Of a stretch of 64,000 nucleotides of DNA, positions 36,875 to 46,857 are shown piece after piece. Under the pieces are notes generated by a model, which was not told the DNA's origin, searched no databases, and worked only from the letters and a program-made list of their open reading frames with translations. The translations under genes were made by a program, and so were the position numbers. Numbering within the stretch: position 1 is the first letter of the stretch; every line of letters starts with the position of its first letter. The stretch lies in NCBI RefSeq assembly GCF_025449215.1, contig NZ_CP104900.1, positions 4,278,001-4,342,000 of the forward strand, read 5' to 3'. Origin of the DNA: Shewanella seohaensis. Lineage in GTDB: Bacteria > Pseudomonadota > Gammaproteobacteria > Enterobacterales > Shewanellaceae.

Positions 36875-37143
36875 AAGCTTTGAACTCCAACTACCAAGGA
36901 TCCCTTTGTCTGTATTTAGCATAGTTGGAGTTTTACGCTTTGCCGCTTAGGCTAAGCGCTTATAAACGAAAAATAAAACCTTTAGCATACCCGATTCACC
37001 TAATCCAAGTAGGCAACTGAGTGTCAATCCCTTACCGGCCCAAGCGTCCCCTTGCAAACCACACGCCCTCAACCGATGAAAACTTGCATTCAGGTGAGAG
37101 ATAACCGAAGATCCAAAAGCCTTTTTATTGCGTTAAGCCCCAG

Positions 37144-38391
37144 ATGACACACTCAGCCTCGACCGACACAACATTGCCCGATAGCCATAGCCAAATCCGC
37201 TCGCAATTTCCTACCCTCTCGCAAATGTTGGGCGACTATCCCCTGTGTTATCTCGATACCGCGGCCACCAGCCAAAAGCCGCAATCCGTGTTAGATGCCA
37301 TGGCGCAGTATTACCTGAACGACAATGCCAATGTGCACCGTGCGGCGCACCAGTTATCGGCGCGCGCGACCTCTAGCTACGAGAAAGTCCGCGATGAGTT
37401 AAAAGGGTTTATTAATGCTAAGCGCCGCGAAGAAATCATCTTCACCCACGGCACCACAGAGTCGATCAATCTAGTTGCCTATGGCTTAACGCCACAGATA
37501 GCTGCGGGCGATCTGATTTTGATCGATACCGCCGCCCACCACGCCAACATAGTGCCGTGGCAAGAATTGGCAAAACGCACGGGCGCGATCATTAAACCCA
37601 TCCCTCTCGATCAGAATGGCAGGCTCGATCGCCATGCCTATCAAGCGCTACTCGCCCTCAAGCCCAAGGTTGTCGCCCTGTGCCATGTGTCGAACGCCTT
37701 AGGCACTGTGAATCCTGTTGTCGAGTTAGTGCAACAAGCCAAGGCGCAGGGTGCTATCACCTTAGTCGATGGGGCACAGGCGGTTGCACACTTAAGCTTA
37801 GATATGGCCGCTATCGATTGTGATTTTTATGTCTTTTCAGGCCATAAGATGTATGGCCCGACTGGCATTGGTGTACTTTATGGCCGCTTCGATAAATTAG
37901 AGACGCTCACGCCACTGTTAACGGGCGGCGAGATGATTAAACGAGTGAGCTTCGATGGCACCGAATTTGGCAGCCTACCCAATCGCTTAGAAGCGGGTAC
38001 CCCACCCATCAGTGAAGTCATCGGCCTAGGCGCCGCTATCCGCTTTTTGCAACAATACCTCACGCCAGAGGTTCAGGCCCACGAGGCAGAACTACTGCAG
38101 TATTTACAGCAGCAGCTTCGCGCCCTCGGAGATGTGCATCTCTATGCGGCCCATAGTGATAATCTCGGTGCGGTTGCCTTTAACCTGGGCGATGAACATC
38201 ATCAAGATGTCGGGATTTTATTAGACCAACAAGGCGTTGCCGTGCGCTGTGGCCATCACTGCGCCATGCCCTTGATGCAAAGCCTTAACTTGAAGGGCTG
38301 CTGCCGAGCATCGATTGGTATCTACACCAATAAAGCCGATATCGACCGCTTTATTGCCGCCTTAGTCTCAGTCAAAGACTTGCTGCTCTAA
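37144..38391 (+). CDS. csdA: Cysteine desulfurase, CsdA/SufS type
   Basis: A 415-aa PLP enzyme that takes sulfur from cysteine for Fe-S clusters and other thio-compounds. The PLP lysine is in FSGHKMYGPTG near 235, and the active-site Cys in CGHHCAMPL near 372 sits on the ordered loop of group II enzymes. The SufE-like partner follows 67 bp downstream, matching the CsdA-CsdE pair of E. coli. There is no sufBCD nearby, which argues for CsdA rather than SufS. Confidence 0.9.
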   Translation: MTHSASTDTTLPDSHSQIRSQFPTLSQMLGDYPLCYLDTAATSQKPQSVLDAMAQYYLNDNANVHRAAHQLSARATSSYEKVRDELKGFINAKRREEIIFTHGTTESINLVAYGLTPQIAAGDLILIDTAAHHANIVPWQELAKRTGAIIKPIPLDQNGRLDRHAYQALLALKPKVVALCHVSNALGTVNPVVELVQQAKAQGAITLVDGAQAVAHLSLDMAAIDCDFYVFSGHKMYGPTGIGVLYGRFDKLETLTPLLTGGEMIKRVSFDGTEFGSLPNRLEAGTPPISEVIGLGAAIRFLQQYLTPEVQAHEAELLQYLQQQLRALGDVHLYAAHSDNLGAVAFNLGDEHHQDVGILLDQQGVAVRCGHHCAMPLMQSLNLKGCCRASIGIYTNKADIDRFIAALVSVKDLLL

Positions 38392-38458
38392 TCCGCTCGC
38401 TAAGGGCTAACATCATTGCGCCATCAGGCAACACGCTAAACAAGAGGACATTTTCGCC

Positions 38459-38902
38459 ATGACATTGCCAATCATGCCCGCTACCACCGAGTTTGATTAC
38501 TCGGTTGAGGAGGCTTCAAGCCTGTTAGCCCGTTTTGAGCAAGCGCCGAACTGGCAGGAAAGATATCGCCAAATCATGTTATTAGGTAAAACCTTACCGA
38601 GTTTAGCGGATGAGTTTCGCCTTGAGTCCGCCCAAGTGAAAGGCTGCGAGAGCGATGCCTGGCTGTACCATCTAGAGCGAGACGCTAAGCATTATTTTCT
38701 GGCCGATAGCGATGCACGGATTGTGAAGGGATTAATCGGTTTACTGCTGAGTGCCTGTCACGGCAAACAGAGCGACGAGATACTCGCCTTTGACCCTTCT
38801 GCCTATTTCAAACAATTAGGGCTAGAGGGTCAATTAAGCCCCTCGCGCACCAATGGCTTACATGCCTTAGCCAAGGCGATGATTGATGCGGTAAAACCCT
38901 AA
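38459..38902 (+). CDS. csdE: SufE/CsdE sulfur acceptor protein
   Basis: A 147-aa SufE-fold protein with the sulfur-accepting Cys in VKGCESDAWLY near residue 61. It takes persulfide from CsdA and boosts its activity. Its position directly after csdA supports the pair. Confidence 0.9.
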   Translation: MTLPIMPATTEFDYSVEEASSLLARFEQAPNWQERYRQIMLLGKTLPSLADEFRLESAQVKGCESDAWLYHLERDAKHYFLADSDARIVKGLIGLLLSACHGKQSDEILAFDPSAYFKQLGLEGQLSPSRTNGLHALAKAMIDAVKP

Positions 38903-39012
38903 ATCAATCTGTGGGTTAAATCGGTAAAAGAGGGATTTAATCAAAGACTTCTACGCCTTAACAGGGTATAAAGAAGTAAAAATTAGCTTCATCTGAAGGA
39001 GAGCGCACGCCC

Positions 39013-40176
39013 ATGAAGGCTGTTAATCAAGATCGTCGAACGCTGTTAAAAGGGATTGGCGCCGCCACGCTACTTTGTCCCTTTGCCAGTTTCTCCAGCC
39101 TTGCTGCGCCGCGCTCTCGGCGCTTATATATCGATGGTTTATCCTTTCTGCCCGATGATTTAGCCGATGTTCCGGCATCGGGGCTCGATGCCTTTCTGTG
39201 TGATATCTCTGCCATCGAAACCATTGAACAAGCCGACGGTACCTTAAACTACAAGCGCACCTACAAAGCCTGTATGGAAAGCATCCAGCAAGCCGCGAAA
39301 CGCGTCAGCGAACACCCTGACATTCTCCTGCAAGGCTTAACTGGACGCGATATCCAATTGGCGCGGGACAGCAATCGCACTGCGGTTTTCTTCCAAATCC
39401 AAGGAGCAGATTGCGTTGAAGAAGACAGCGAGGCCAACCAATGGGCCCGCGTCGATGAGTTTCACCGCCAAGGTCTGCGAGCACTGCAACTTACCCACCA
39501 TTACGGCAATACCTTTGCGGGCGGCGCCCTCGATAACGATGCCAATGGCGGACTCAATAAACCTCTTACGGCCCATGGCCGTGCACTGATTGAAAAACTC
39601 AATCATGCCAATATCTTAGTCGATGTCAGCCACTCCAGTGCCCAAACCGCGTTAGATGTAGCCAAACTCAGCCGCGCGCCCATAGTCCAAAGCCATGGCG
39701 CAGCGCGGGGTATTGTCAAACATGCCCGTTGTAGCCCCGATGAAGTGATCCGCGCCATTGCCGATTCAGGCGGCGTATTCGGGGTCTTTATGATGAGCTT
39801 TTGGCTCACTAATAATGCCGTTCCAACTGTCGATGACTATATCCGCCAGTTAGAATATGTCGCCCGAGTCGGCGGGGTCGATTGTGTTGCCATCGCCAAT
39901 GATTACCCGCTCAGAGGCCAAGAAAATCTGTTAGCCCTGAATAACGACAATGCCCAGGGCGTGAAGGAATATCAGGAATGGTGGTACAGCCTAAGGGCTA
40001 AAAAAGTGTTAGGTTTTGATGCGGAGCCAAGGCATGTGGTGATTCCCGAGCTAAACCATATCGAGCGAATGAGCCGTATCGACGATGCCTTAGCTAAGGC
40101 CCGCTTTAAGTCGACCGATCGCGACCGTTTTATGGGCGGAAACTGGCAAAGAGTGCTCAATCAAGTACTCATCTAA
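39013..40176 (+). CDS. Membrane dipeptidase family (peptidase M19), Tat-exported
   Basis: A 387-aa protein of the renal-dipeptidase family. It starts with a twin-arginine signal (DRRTLLKGIGAATLL), so it should be exported folded with metals. Zinc ligands are suggested by DVSHSS near 204 and SHGAARGI near 230. The family hydrolyses dipeptides, often with D-residues. GAAGGAG precedes the ATG. The physiological substrate is not clear. Confidence 0.87.
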   Translation: MKAVNQDRRTLLKGIGAATLLCPFASFSSLAAPRSRRLYIDGLSFLPDDLADVPASGLDAFLCDISAIETIEQADGTLNYKRTYKACMESIQQAAKRVSEHPDILLQGLTGRDIQLARDSNRTAVFFQIQGADCVEEDSEANQWARVDEFHRQGLRALQLTHHYGNTFAGGALDNDANGGLNKPLTAHGRALIEKLNHANILVDVSHSSAQTALDVAKLSRAPIVQSHGAARGIVKHARCSPDEVIRAIADSGGVFGVFMMSFWLTNNAVPTVDDYIRQLEYVARVGGVDCVAIANDYPLRGQENLLALNNDNAQGVKEYQEWWYSLRAKKVLGFDAEPRHVVIPELNHIERMSRIDDALAKARFKSTDRDRFMGGNWQRVLNQVLI

Positions 40177-40235
40177 GCCCGCGCTAACTCAGTCAGGGTT
40201 AAATTGCGAAAAATTACTCGAGAAAACGGACCGTC

Positions 40236-41408
40236 ATGCTGACTACCCTAGCCATCTCTAACTATCGCACCTTGCGGGAGATAGTCTTACCCCTTGGGCG
40301 CTTAAACTTAGTGACCGGCGCTAACGGTAGTGGGAAATCCAATTTATACAAAGCATTACGACTACTCGCTCAAACAGCGCAGGGTGGCGTTGTTAATGCT
40401 TTGGCGCAGGAAGGCGGCTTAGACTCCTGTTTTTGGGCGGGACCTGAAAATCTCACCAAGGGCATGTTAGCGGGCGATACGCCAATTGAAGCTACAGTCA
40501 GACAAGCGCCAAAACGCCTAAAACTCGGATTTGCGGGCGAAGATTTTAGTTATCTGATTGAACTTGGTCTCCCCAAACCCGACTCCACCACTCTGTTTGG
40601 GTTAGATCCGCAAATTAAACGCGAGGCGATTTGGAATGGCCCCAAATATCGCCCCGCCAGCGTGTTAGTCGAGCGGCGCGGCCCTATGGTGAAGAGTCGC
40701 AGCCCTGAGGGACAAGGTTGGCTCACCTTGAGCGCCCATCTGCAAAGCGGTGACAGCATTTTTACCGAACTTGCCGATCCGGAGCGTAGCCCTGAAGTAT
40801 TAACGCTCAGGGACAGCATTCGCGCATGGCGCTTTTACGATCACTTTCGAACCGATGCCGAAGCCCCGGCGCGTCGTCCACAGCTCGGGACAGCCACACC
40901 CGTATTGCACCATGACGGTCGAGATCTCCCCTCTGCCATACAAACCATTTTTGAGATTGGCGATAAAGCCGCATTCGATCATGCGGTGACCGATGCTTTT
41001 CCGGGGGCCAAGGTGCGTATCACGCCCCAAGCGGGTGGGATACTCCAACTCGAATTCCACCAGCAGGGCTTATTAAGGCCACTACATGCCAGTGAACTCT
41101 CCGATGGCACCCTGAGGTATTTATTGCTTATTGCCGCATTACTCACCCCAAGGCCACCCGAGCTAATGGTATTAAACGAGCCCGAAACCAGCCTGCATCC
41201 CGATTTATTGCCCGCTTTGGCTCGGCTTATCGCCAAGGCTTCCGAGGTGTGTCAGCTTTGGGTCGTGTCCCACGCTAACCGCTTGATTAATGCCTTGAGT
41301 CAGTTTGAGCACTGCAATACTTTGGCACTGGATAAAAATCTAGGGCAAACCCAAATAGTGGGGCAGGATTTACTCAATACGCCGAGCTGGCAATGGCAAC
41401 TCAAATAG
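40236..41408 (+). CDS. AAA/ABC-type ATPase (RecF-like, AAA_21)
   Basis: A 390-aa ATPase with Walker A TGANGSGKSN near 28, signature LSDGTLRYL near 288, Walker B LMVLNEPETSLHP near 310 and the switch His VVSHANR near 344. It is closer to the AAA_21 group than to RecF, and has no TOPRIM or nuclease domain. The Walker B reads NEPE where DEPE is usual. Such single ATPases occur both as housekeeping and as defence genes; base composition here is like the chromosome, which does not suggest transfer. Confidence 0.82.
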   Translation: MLTTLAISNYRTLREIVLPLGRLNLVTGANGSGKSNLYKALRLLAQTAQGGVVNALAQEGGLDSCFWAGPENLTKGMLAGDTPIEATVRQAPKRLKLGFAGEDFSYLIELGLPKPDSTTLFGLDPQIKREAIWNGPKYRPASVLVERRGPMVKSRSPEGQGWLTLSAHLQSGDSIFTELADPERSPEVLTLRDSIRAWRFYDHFRTDAEAPARRPQLGTATPVLHHDGRDLPSAIQTIFEIGDKAAFDHAVTDAFPGAKVRITPQAGGILQLEFHQQGLLRPLHASELSDGTLRYLLLIAALLTPRPPELMVLNEPETSLHPDLLPALARLIAKASEVCQLWVVSHANRLINALSQFEHCNTLALDKNLGQTQIVGQDLLNTPSWQWQLK

Positions 41409-41432
41409 CCGCCAAGATATAGCGTCTTTGCA

Positions 41433-41762
41433 TTATACCGTTTCAGCATCGTAAAATACTGCCAGCCATAGGGTTTCGCCCTCTGAACTGGTCGAAGCGA
41501 CTCTGTGCTTTTGATGCGGCGCTAGGGTGAGATAATCCCCTGGTTTAAGGGTAACTAACTGAGCATCTTCGAATTCGAGCTGCGCCTCCCCTTTGAGCAA
41601 CATCACCCACTCATATTGAGATTGATCGTACCACTCCCCCACAGGCGTTGAATGGCCTTGCGAGATAATGCGCTCTATCTTCACCTTGCCATTGCAAGCA
41701 AGGGTTTCGAACACTTCTTGTGATAAATCACCGGGAAGTGACTGATAAAAATTTTGTAGCAT
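41433..41762 (-). CDS. Cupin-domain protein
   Basis: A 109-aa single-domain cupin with the two half-motifs around GEWYDQSQYEWVMLLKGEAQLE and PGDYLTLAPHQKHRV. The second keeps the metal-binding His residues. A small beta-barrel protein, possibly an isomerase or sensor; the substrate is unknown. It converges on the AAA ATPase gene. Confidence 0.85.
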   Translation of the reverse strand: MLQNFYQSLPGDLSQEVFETLACNGKVKIERIISQGHSTPVGEWYDQSQYEWVMLLKGEAQLEFEDAQLVTLKPGDYLTLAPHQKHRVASTSSEGETLWLAVFYDAETV

Positions 41763-41908
41763 CTTGAATCCTTATCATGGCTCGAGAGCAAGATAATCTA
41801 TTGAGAAACCAAAGTATAAACCGTTATCATAGGCGCTCTTAGGGCTATGAGCCTTATGAGATGACAAGATAAGACAGTTGTATCATATGGATATGGAGAA
41901 GTTGACCT

Positions 41909-44176
41909 ATGTCGTTGTTTCGCGCGTTTAAAGCTAAGTTATTTAATACCAAAGAAAAAAGCTGCGCCCATCAAGACATACCTCTTCAAACTTCTCCCAA
42001 TCCCGCTCCGCTCCCATCCAGTACCTTCAAACCCTATTTTAGTCTTGCCATTCAATCGACTCCGGCGCAAGCCACTCATTCAGAAACCCACGAAGAATTT
42101 ACCCGCCACAACTTCGACAGCCCGCAAACGATCGAACTGCTCGGTTGGGAACGAGAGCATGAATCCTGCACCTTTCACGAGACCCAATTTGACCGCATCG
42201 AGATACACGGCCCTGTGCAAGATTTTTATCTCGGTCAGGATAAGACCTGTAGCCTAGTGCTGGATTCTGATGCAGCGACAACTCAAGCCCGCTGGCAAGT
42301 GGCACTGGTAAACCCGCAGGAATTAGTGATCTGCCGTTTTTATATCGATGCTAGGTACAGAGTACAAGGCGATATGCAGGACTTCGGCAGTCTCACTGGC
42401 AAACTGCAACGGACATTCCACCAGATTGAGACCGAGCAAGGTCAGAATCTACTCAGAATTGTCACCCAATCCCCCAACCTCACTCAGGCCGTCGATTGCA
42501 ATTACTTTGGTGAGCGCAACGGCATCACTCGCCAATTCAATGCCTTAGGTGTGTTGCTGTTCGAAGGACATTTTATTGAGGAGCAACAGCTCGGACGCCA
42601 GACTTGGTATGACAATGAAGGCAAAATCAATCAAGTCGAGGAGCGTCACGCCGAGGGAATGTTACTGACCCGCTACTATAGCAATGGTCAGATAAAAGAA
42701 ACCGCCGAAAAGGATAGCGAAGATAATTATATCAATCAGTTAACTCGCTATTATGAATCAGGCGCCCTGTGGCTGATACGCCCTATGCAGGCGGGAAAAA
42801 TCCATGGCACAGAGCATATCTACTATGAAGATGGCAAGCTGCAGGCCGAGCTAAGCTATGACATGGGGGAGTTGGTTAAAGAGCTTTGGTACCATACCAA
42901 CGGCAATCTTAAGCAAGAAGTTCATCTCGATGCCGCGGACAAAAGCCTCGAAACCTATTACGAAGATGGCCAACTCGCCTGGCGAGAACGCCTCAATCCA
43001 CAGGGGTTAAATTGCGGTCTACGTCAGGAATGGCACCCCAATGGCGTGCTGGCAAATCAACTCAATTTTGTTGATGGTGTTGCCCATGGCAACAGCGAGA
43101 AATGGTATCCAAACGGACAGCTTGAACAATGCATCCCCTTTGAAAATGGCCATGAGCAGGGGCTTGCCACTTGGTACCATGAAAATGGTCAACTCTCCCT
43201 TGAGATCTACCTTGAAAAGGGTCTAAGAGAAGGCCTTTTCCGCAGCTATTATGCAAGCGGCGTATTGTCAGCCGAGGGCCAATATCAGCGTAACCTCTCA
43301 ATCGCGCCCTTTATCGAATACTATGAAAACCAGCAAATTCAAATGTATTTGCCCCACACTCAAGGCAATCGCGATGGCACTGCCCGCTGGTTTTATGAAG
43401 ACGGTACTATCAAGACGATTGCGGAGTATTTTGTCCGCGACGGCCAAGGTTACCTTAAGGAAAGCTCCTCCTATAACAAGCAAGGGGTTCTCGAATCCTT
43501 TGAGAGCCACTCCAACACACGTTGTGGCTATCACCTTGAGGATAATCAACGGGAATATTATCAAACGGGCCACCCCGATACTCGCATCGAATACTATGAG
43601 GATGGGGCTATCCGTTGGCTGCTCACTCGCCTAGACGAGAACCTATTCAGCTCAAAAGCCTTTTCAAAACAAGGCGAATTACTCGAGTCTGGTTTTGTGA
43701 AAGTGATAGATAACGATTATCAGGATGTCGGCCACTGGCAACGTTTTACACCGCAAGGCCAACTACAGCGCGAAGCCTGGCTCAGTGACGATGGCAAGCT
43801 CAATGAAACCCGTCACTATTTTGATGCCGCCGAGCAGCAACAGACGATGGCAGCGGAAACCAAGGTCGATGACAATAACATTGTCGAGGCAATAGCTAAG
43901 TCTAACGATACTAAGGAGCCACAAACGTCGGCGCCTATCCTTAGTTACCATTTGAAATTTGACCCAGATAGCCAACTCTATGCCATGAAACGCTATCATC
44001 CAAATCGTCAAATCGCCGAAGAAGGCAACTTACATTTTCGGGGGCAAGAGCACTTTTGGGTGGGGATCCACAATCAGTACGATAAACAAGGCCGACTCGA
44101 ATTATCCGAAACCTATACGATGAATGGTGAACCGATAGAACAGTCCAGCGGTTCAAATCATAGAGTCTTGAATTGA
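41909..44176 (+). CDS. Large MORN-variant (YwqK-like) repeat protein
   Basis: A 755-aa protein built mainly of about 20 copies of a 20-24-residue repeat (YYEDGQL, WHPNGVL, WYHENGQL and similar) between residues about 245 and 600, with further copies towards the C-terminus. This is the MORN_2/YwqK pattern. There is no signal peptide or catalytic domain in view; the N-terminal 240 residues are unassigned. YwqK repeats occur in antitoxin-like and immunity proteins and in effectors, but no toxin gene is adjacent. Function unknown. Confidence 0.8.
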   Translation: MSLFRAFKAKLFNTKEKSCAHQDIPLQTSPNPAPLPSSTFKPYFSLAIQSTPAQATHSETHEEFTRHNFDSPQTIELLGWEREHESCTFHETQFDRIEIHGPVQDFYLGQDKTCSLVLDSDAATTQARWQVALVNPQELVICRFYIDARYRVQGDMQDFGSLTGKLQRTFHQIETEQGQNLLRIVTQSPNLTQAVDCNYFGERNGITRQFNALGVLLFEGHFIEEQQLGRQTWYDNEGKINQVEERHAEGMLLTRYYSNGQIKETAEKDSEDNYINQLTRYYESGALWLIRPMQAGKIHGTEHIYYEDGKLQAELSYDMGELVKELWYHTNGNLKQEVHLDAADKSLETYYEDGQLAWRERLNPQGLNCGLRQEWHPNGVLANQLNFVDGVAHGNSEKWYPNGQLEQCIPFENGHEQGLATWYHENGQLSLEIYLEKGLREGLFRSYYASGVLSAEGQYQRNLSIAPFIEYYENQQIQMYLPHTQGNRDGTARWFYEDGTIKTIAEYFVRDGQGYLKESSSYNKQGVLESFESHSNTRCGYHLEDNQREYYQTGHPDTRIEYYEDGAIRWLLTRLDENLFSSKAFSKQGELLESGFVKVIDNDYQDVGHWQRFTPQGQLQREAWLSDDGKLNETRHYFDAAEQQQTMAAETKVDDNNIVEAIAKSNDTKEPQTSAPILSYHLKFDPDSQLYAMKRYHPNRQIAEEGNLHFRGQEHFWVGIHNQYDKQGRLELSETYTMNGEPIEQSSGSNHRVLN

Positions 44177-44237
44177 TTGAATATCAGCAAGTCAATGAGG
44201 CGATGACCTGCTGATAACTCTATTGCAAACGTAAGGG

Positions 44238-44612
44238 TTAGAGCGCGAACGTCGCTATGGTCTTTTGGATCCCCACCACATCGGTGCCGCGTTTCAGCTC
44301 TTTGACCAGAGGAACACTTTGGCCAGAGATCCAGATCCTAAGCTCGGCATCCATATCGAAATGGCCTGTGGTTTCCACTTCGAAATGGGTGATGGATTTA
44401 TAGGGCACTGAGTGATAGCTAGTTTTCTTGCCCGTCAGCCCTTGCTTATCGATTAAAATCAAGCGTTTGTTGGTAAATACAAACAGATCGCGGATCACTT
44501 TATAGGCCAGTTTTAATTCTTCCTGAATCCCCATAATTGGGCGCAGCTCTTCGGCCAATTCCTGTAAATCGACCTCAGACGCATTCCCCAGTAACCCATC
44601 TAACAATCCCAT
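44238..44612 (-). CDS. Bacterial PH-domain protein
   Basis: A 124-aa protein matching the bacterial pleckstrin-homology fold (PHb1/YvbH-like), with KLAYKVIRDLFVFTNKRLIL and SYHSVPYKSITHFEVET typical of the family. It begins with a short hydrophobic helix. Bacterial PH domains are oligomerisation modules; the cellular role is unknown. Single gene. Confidence 0.85.
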   Translation of the reverse strand: MGLLDGLLGNASEVDLQELAEELRPIMGIQEELKLAYKVIRDLFVFTNKRLILIDKQGLTGKKTSYHSVPYKSITHFEVETTGHFDMDAELRIWISGQSVPLVKELKRGTDVVGIQKTIATFAL

Positions 44613-44704
44613 GCTGACATCCTTTATTATTGAAATTTTTCAATAAAATATCCTGTAGTTAACCAAGTGGCAACATGGAGAGCGACAACGACCCTAAAAA
44701 CAAA

Positions 44705-44734
44705 AAGGGAGCATTGAATACTCAATGCTCCCTT
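44705..44734 (-). terminator. rlhA terminator
   Basis: A 13-bp perfect stem AAGGGAGCATTGA/TCAATGCTCCCTT with a 4-nt loop. On the minus strand it is followed by T residues, 20 bp after the rlhA stop. Confidence 0.88.
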
Positions 44735-44753
44735 GATCACCCTTCAAGCTGAA

Positions 44754-46670
44754 TTAAACGGCTTTTTGGCCGCGAACCTGACGGTTTTCACCGACGACCA
44801 TCATCTCGCATTTTGGACAATCGAAAACTAACTTAAGCACATCGTTACCTATCTCAAGCACCATAGGATCCGCCTTAATGCCCGGCACTTCCTTAGGACA
44901 GAGATTGAAGTTAAATCGCAGGCAATGCTTAGTGATCATTAACGGCACATCTTCAGTTACACCGTTTTTCTCGTAGGTGTCCTGAATTTCAATCACGCCA
45001 TGGCGTTGGTAAAAATCTTTCGCCTTTTCGTTTGCCACGTTACCCAAGTAACTTAAGTGTTTGAATGGATAAACGGCATCTTGGTTATATTTCCAAGGTT
45101 TTGGACGCTGGTAACCTTCAACACGGGCAAGTTCTAATGCTGCTACCGCATCACGGCGCAGGCCGTTGAGCACAGATGCAGGCAGGAACCAAGGCTCGGC
45201 AGTTTCGATACTGATCTGGCGCGCTGTAAAATCGGTACTGCCCAGTTTCGACAATTGAGTACGGATAGTCTGCAAGGTTTTTTCAGCGTCGGTGGCGGGC
45301 GTCTTTTCGACTGTAAGCTCAACCGTTGCACTGAGGCCGTAAATATCCGTTAAGGTCAGCGCCACGCCCGTAGCAGTATCGGTTAAACGCATGTCGACGC
45401 CGATAATACGCTTGGCTGACTCCTTAGAAAGTAAAGTCTCGAAGGCTTGATTATGGTTACGGTATAAGGTCATACCGACACGCAGATCGCGCGGCACCTG
45501 CAATACATGCAGCTTATGACCTTCGGCACGGTTAACACGCAGTCCCTGCAATTTATCATCGGACTGTTTGGCCATCGCATAATTTGGCGGAAAATACGCT
45601 AAACCATCGCCGTTATTAAACTCGTGGGTTGAACTGACTTGAATAAAGTCTTTTCCGATGGCGACCACTTTCCCCACATCTTGCCCGATATATTTTGGCG
45701 AGCGGAAGTCTTTAATCCCTTGGCTACGCTCATTCACAAAGTAATCTGTGCTGCCACGGTTAAAGGTTTTTTCAGGATCCGGAGTAAAAGTATGTTCAGT
45801 ACGGCCATGGGATGACGCTACAAACTCAGGGCGACGCGCCATAATGGCATCGAGCTTTTGACGATAATGGGCGGTCACGTTTTTAACGTAACTTAAGTCC
45901 TTTAAACGCCCCTCAATTTTGAAGGAGCGCACACCGGCATCAATCAAGGCTTCGAGGTTATCGGTTTGGTTATTGTCTTTTAATGAAAGTAAGTGCTCAT
46001 TTTGCGCCAACACATCCCCTTGGCGAGTCTTAAGATTGCCCGGCAGACGACACATTTGCGAACATTCACCGCGGTTTGCACTGCGGTTACTGAAGGCATG
46101 ACTTAAGTTACATAAGCCGCTGTAGGCCACACACAGGGCGCCGTGAATAAAGAACTCAATCTGCATATTGGTGTGTGCCGCAACCTCACGGATTTGGCTT
46201 AAGCCTAACTCACGCGCCAATACTACTTGTGAAAAACCCACTTGCTCTAAGAAGGCGACTTTCTCGGGATTACGGTTATCCATTTGCGTACTAGCATGCA
46301 GCGCAATCGGCGGCAGGTTAAGTTGCAATACACCCATGTCCTGCACAATCAGTGCATCGGCGCCCGCGTTATACACATCCCAAATCAGCTTTTCAGCGGT
46401 TTCGAGTTCATCGTCCATCAGAATAGTGTTAATGGCCACAAACACTTGCGCATGATACTTATGAGCAAAAGTACACAGACGGGCGATATCTTCCACACTA
46501 TTACCCGCGGTCGCACGCGCGCCGAATGCGGGGCCACCGATATAAACCGCGTCGGCACCATGGCGAATGGCTTCAATGCCATAATCGGCATTTTTTGCAG
46601 GCGCCAATAACTCTAAGCGGTTATTAACGTGAGAAAGTGTCTCAGGTGTGTAAATCTCTGGCTGGCTCAT
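44754..46670 (-). CDS. rlhA: 23S rRNA 5-hydroxycytidine C2501 synthase (U32 family)
   Basis: A 638-aa peptidase-U32-family protein very close in sequence to E. coli RlhA (YdcP, 653 aa), which hydroxylates C2501 of 23S rRNA. It shows HGADAVYIGGPAFGARA, IVQDMGVLQL, FIHGALCVAYSGLC and NRGECSQMCRLP, with Cys residues that bind the Fe-S cluster of this family. A late pair of Cys (DCPKCEMM) is near the C-terminus. The U32 group also contains TrhP and YegQ; length and similarity favour RlhA. Confidence 0.92.
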   Translation of the reverse strand: MSQPEIYTPETLSHVNNRLELLAPAKNADYGIEAIRHGADAVYIGGPAFGARATAGNSVEDIARLCTFAHKYHAQVFVAINTILMDDELETAEKLIWDVYNAGADALIVQDMGVLQLNLPPIALHASTQMDNRNPEKVAFLEQVGFSQVVLARELGLSQIREVAAHTNMQIEFFIHGALCVAYSGLCNLSHAFSNRSANRGECSQMCRLPGNLKTRQGDVLAQNEHLLSLKDNNQTDNLEALIDAGVRSFKIEGRLKDLSYVKNVTAHYRQKLDAIMARRPEFVASSHGRTEHTFTPDPEKTFNRGSTDYFVNERSQGIKDFRSPKYIGQDVGKVVAIGKDFIQVSSTHEFNNGDGLAYFPPNYAMAKQSDDKLQGLRVNRAEGHKLHVLQVPRDLRVGMTLYRNHNQAFETLLSKESAKRIIGVDMRLTDTATGVALTLTDIYGLSATVELTVEKTPATDAEKTLQTIRTQLSKLGSTDFTARQISIETAEPWFLPASVLNGLRRDAVAALELARVEGYQRPKPWKYNQDAVYPFKHLSYLGNVANEKAKDFYQRHGVIEIQDTYEKNGVTEDVPLMITKHCLRFNFNLCPKEVPGIKADPMVLEIGNDVLKLVFDCPKCEMMVVGENRQVRGQKAV

Positions 46671-46857
46671 ACTTCACTGGCTCAAAATGAACAATCACGA
46701 AAAAGGTGACGAGTATAACAAAAACTCAAATCCAGCTCTATCTGCAAATCATTTTTCGCTGGATTAAAGCGAGGCGAGATAAGGAGCTGAGACAACAAAC
46801 TTGCACCCCAGAGCCGAGCAGAGTATCTTTGCCGCGCATTGTTTAATAGGCGCGATT

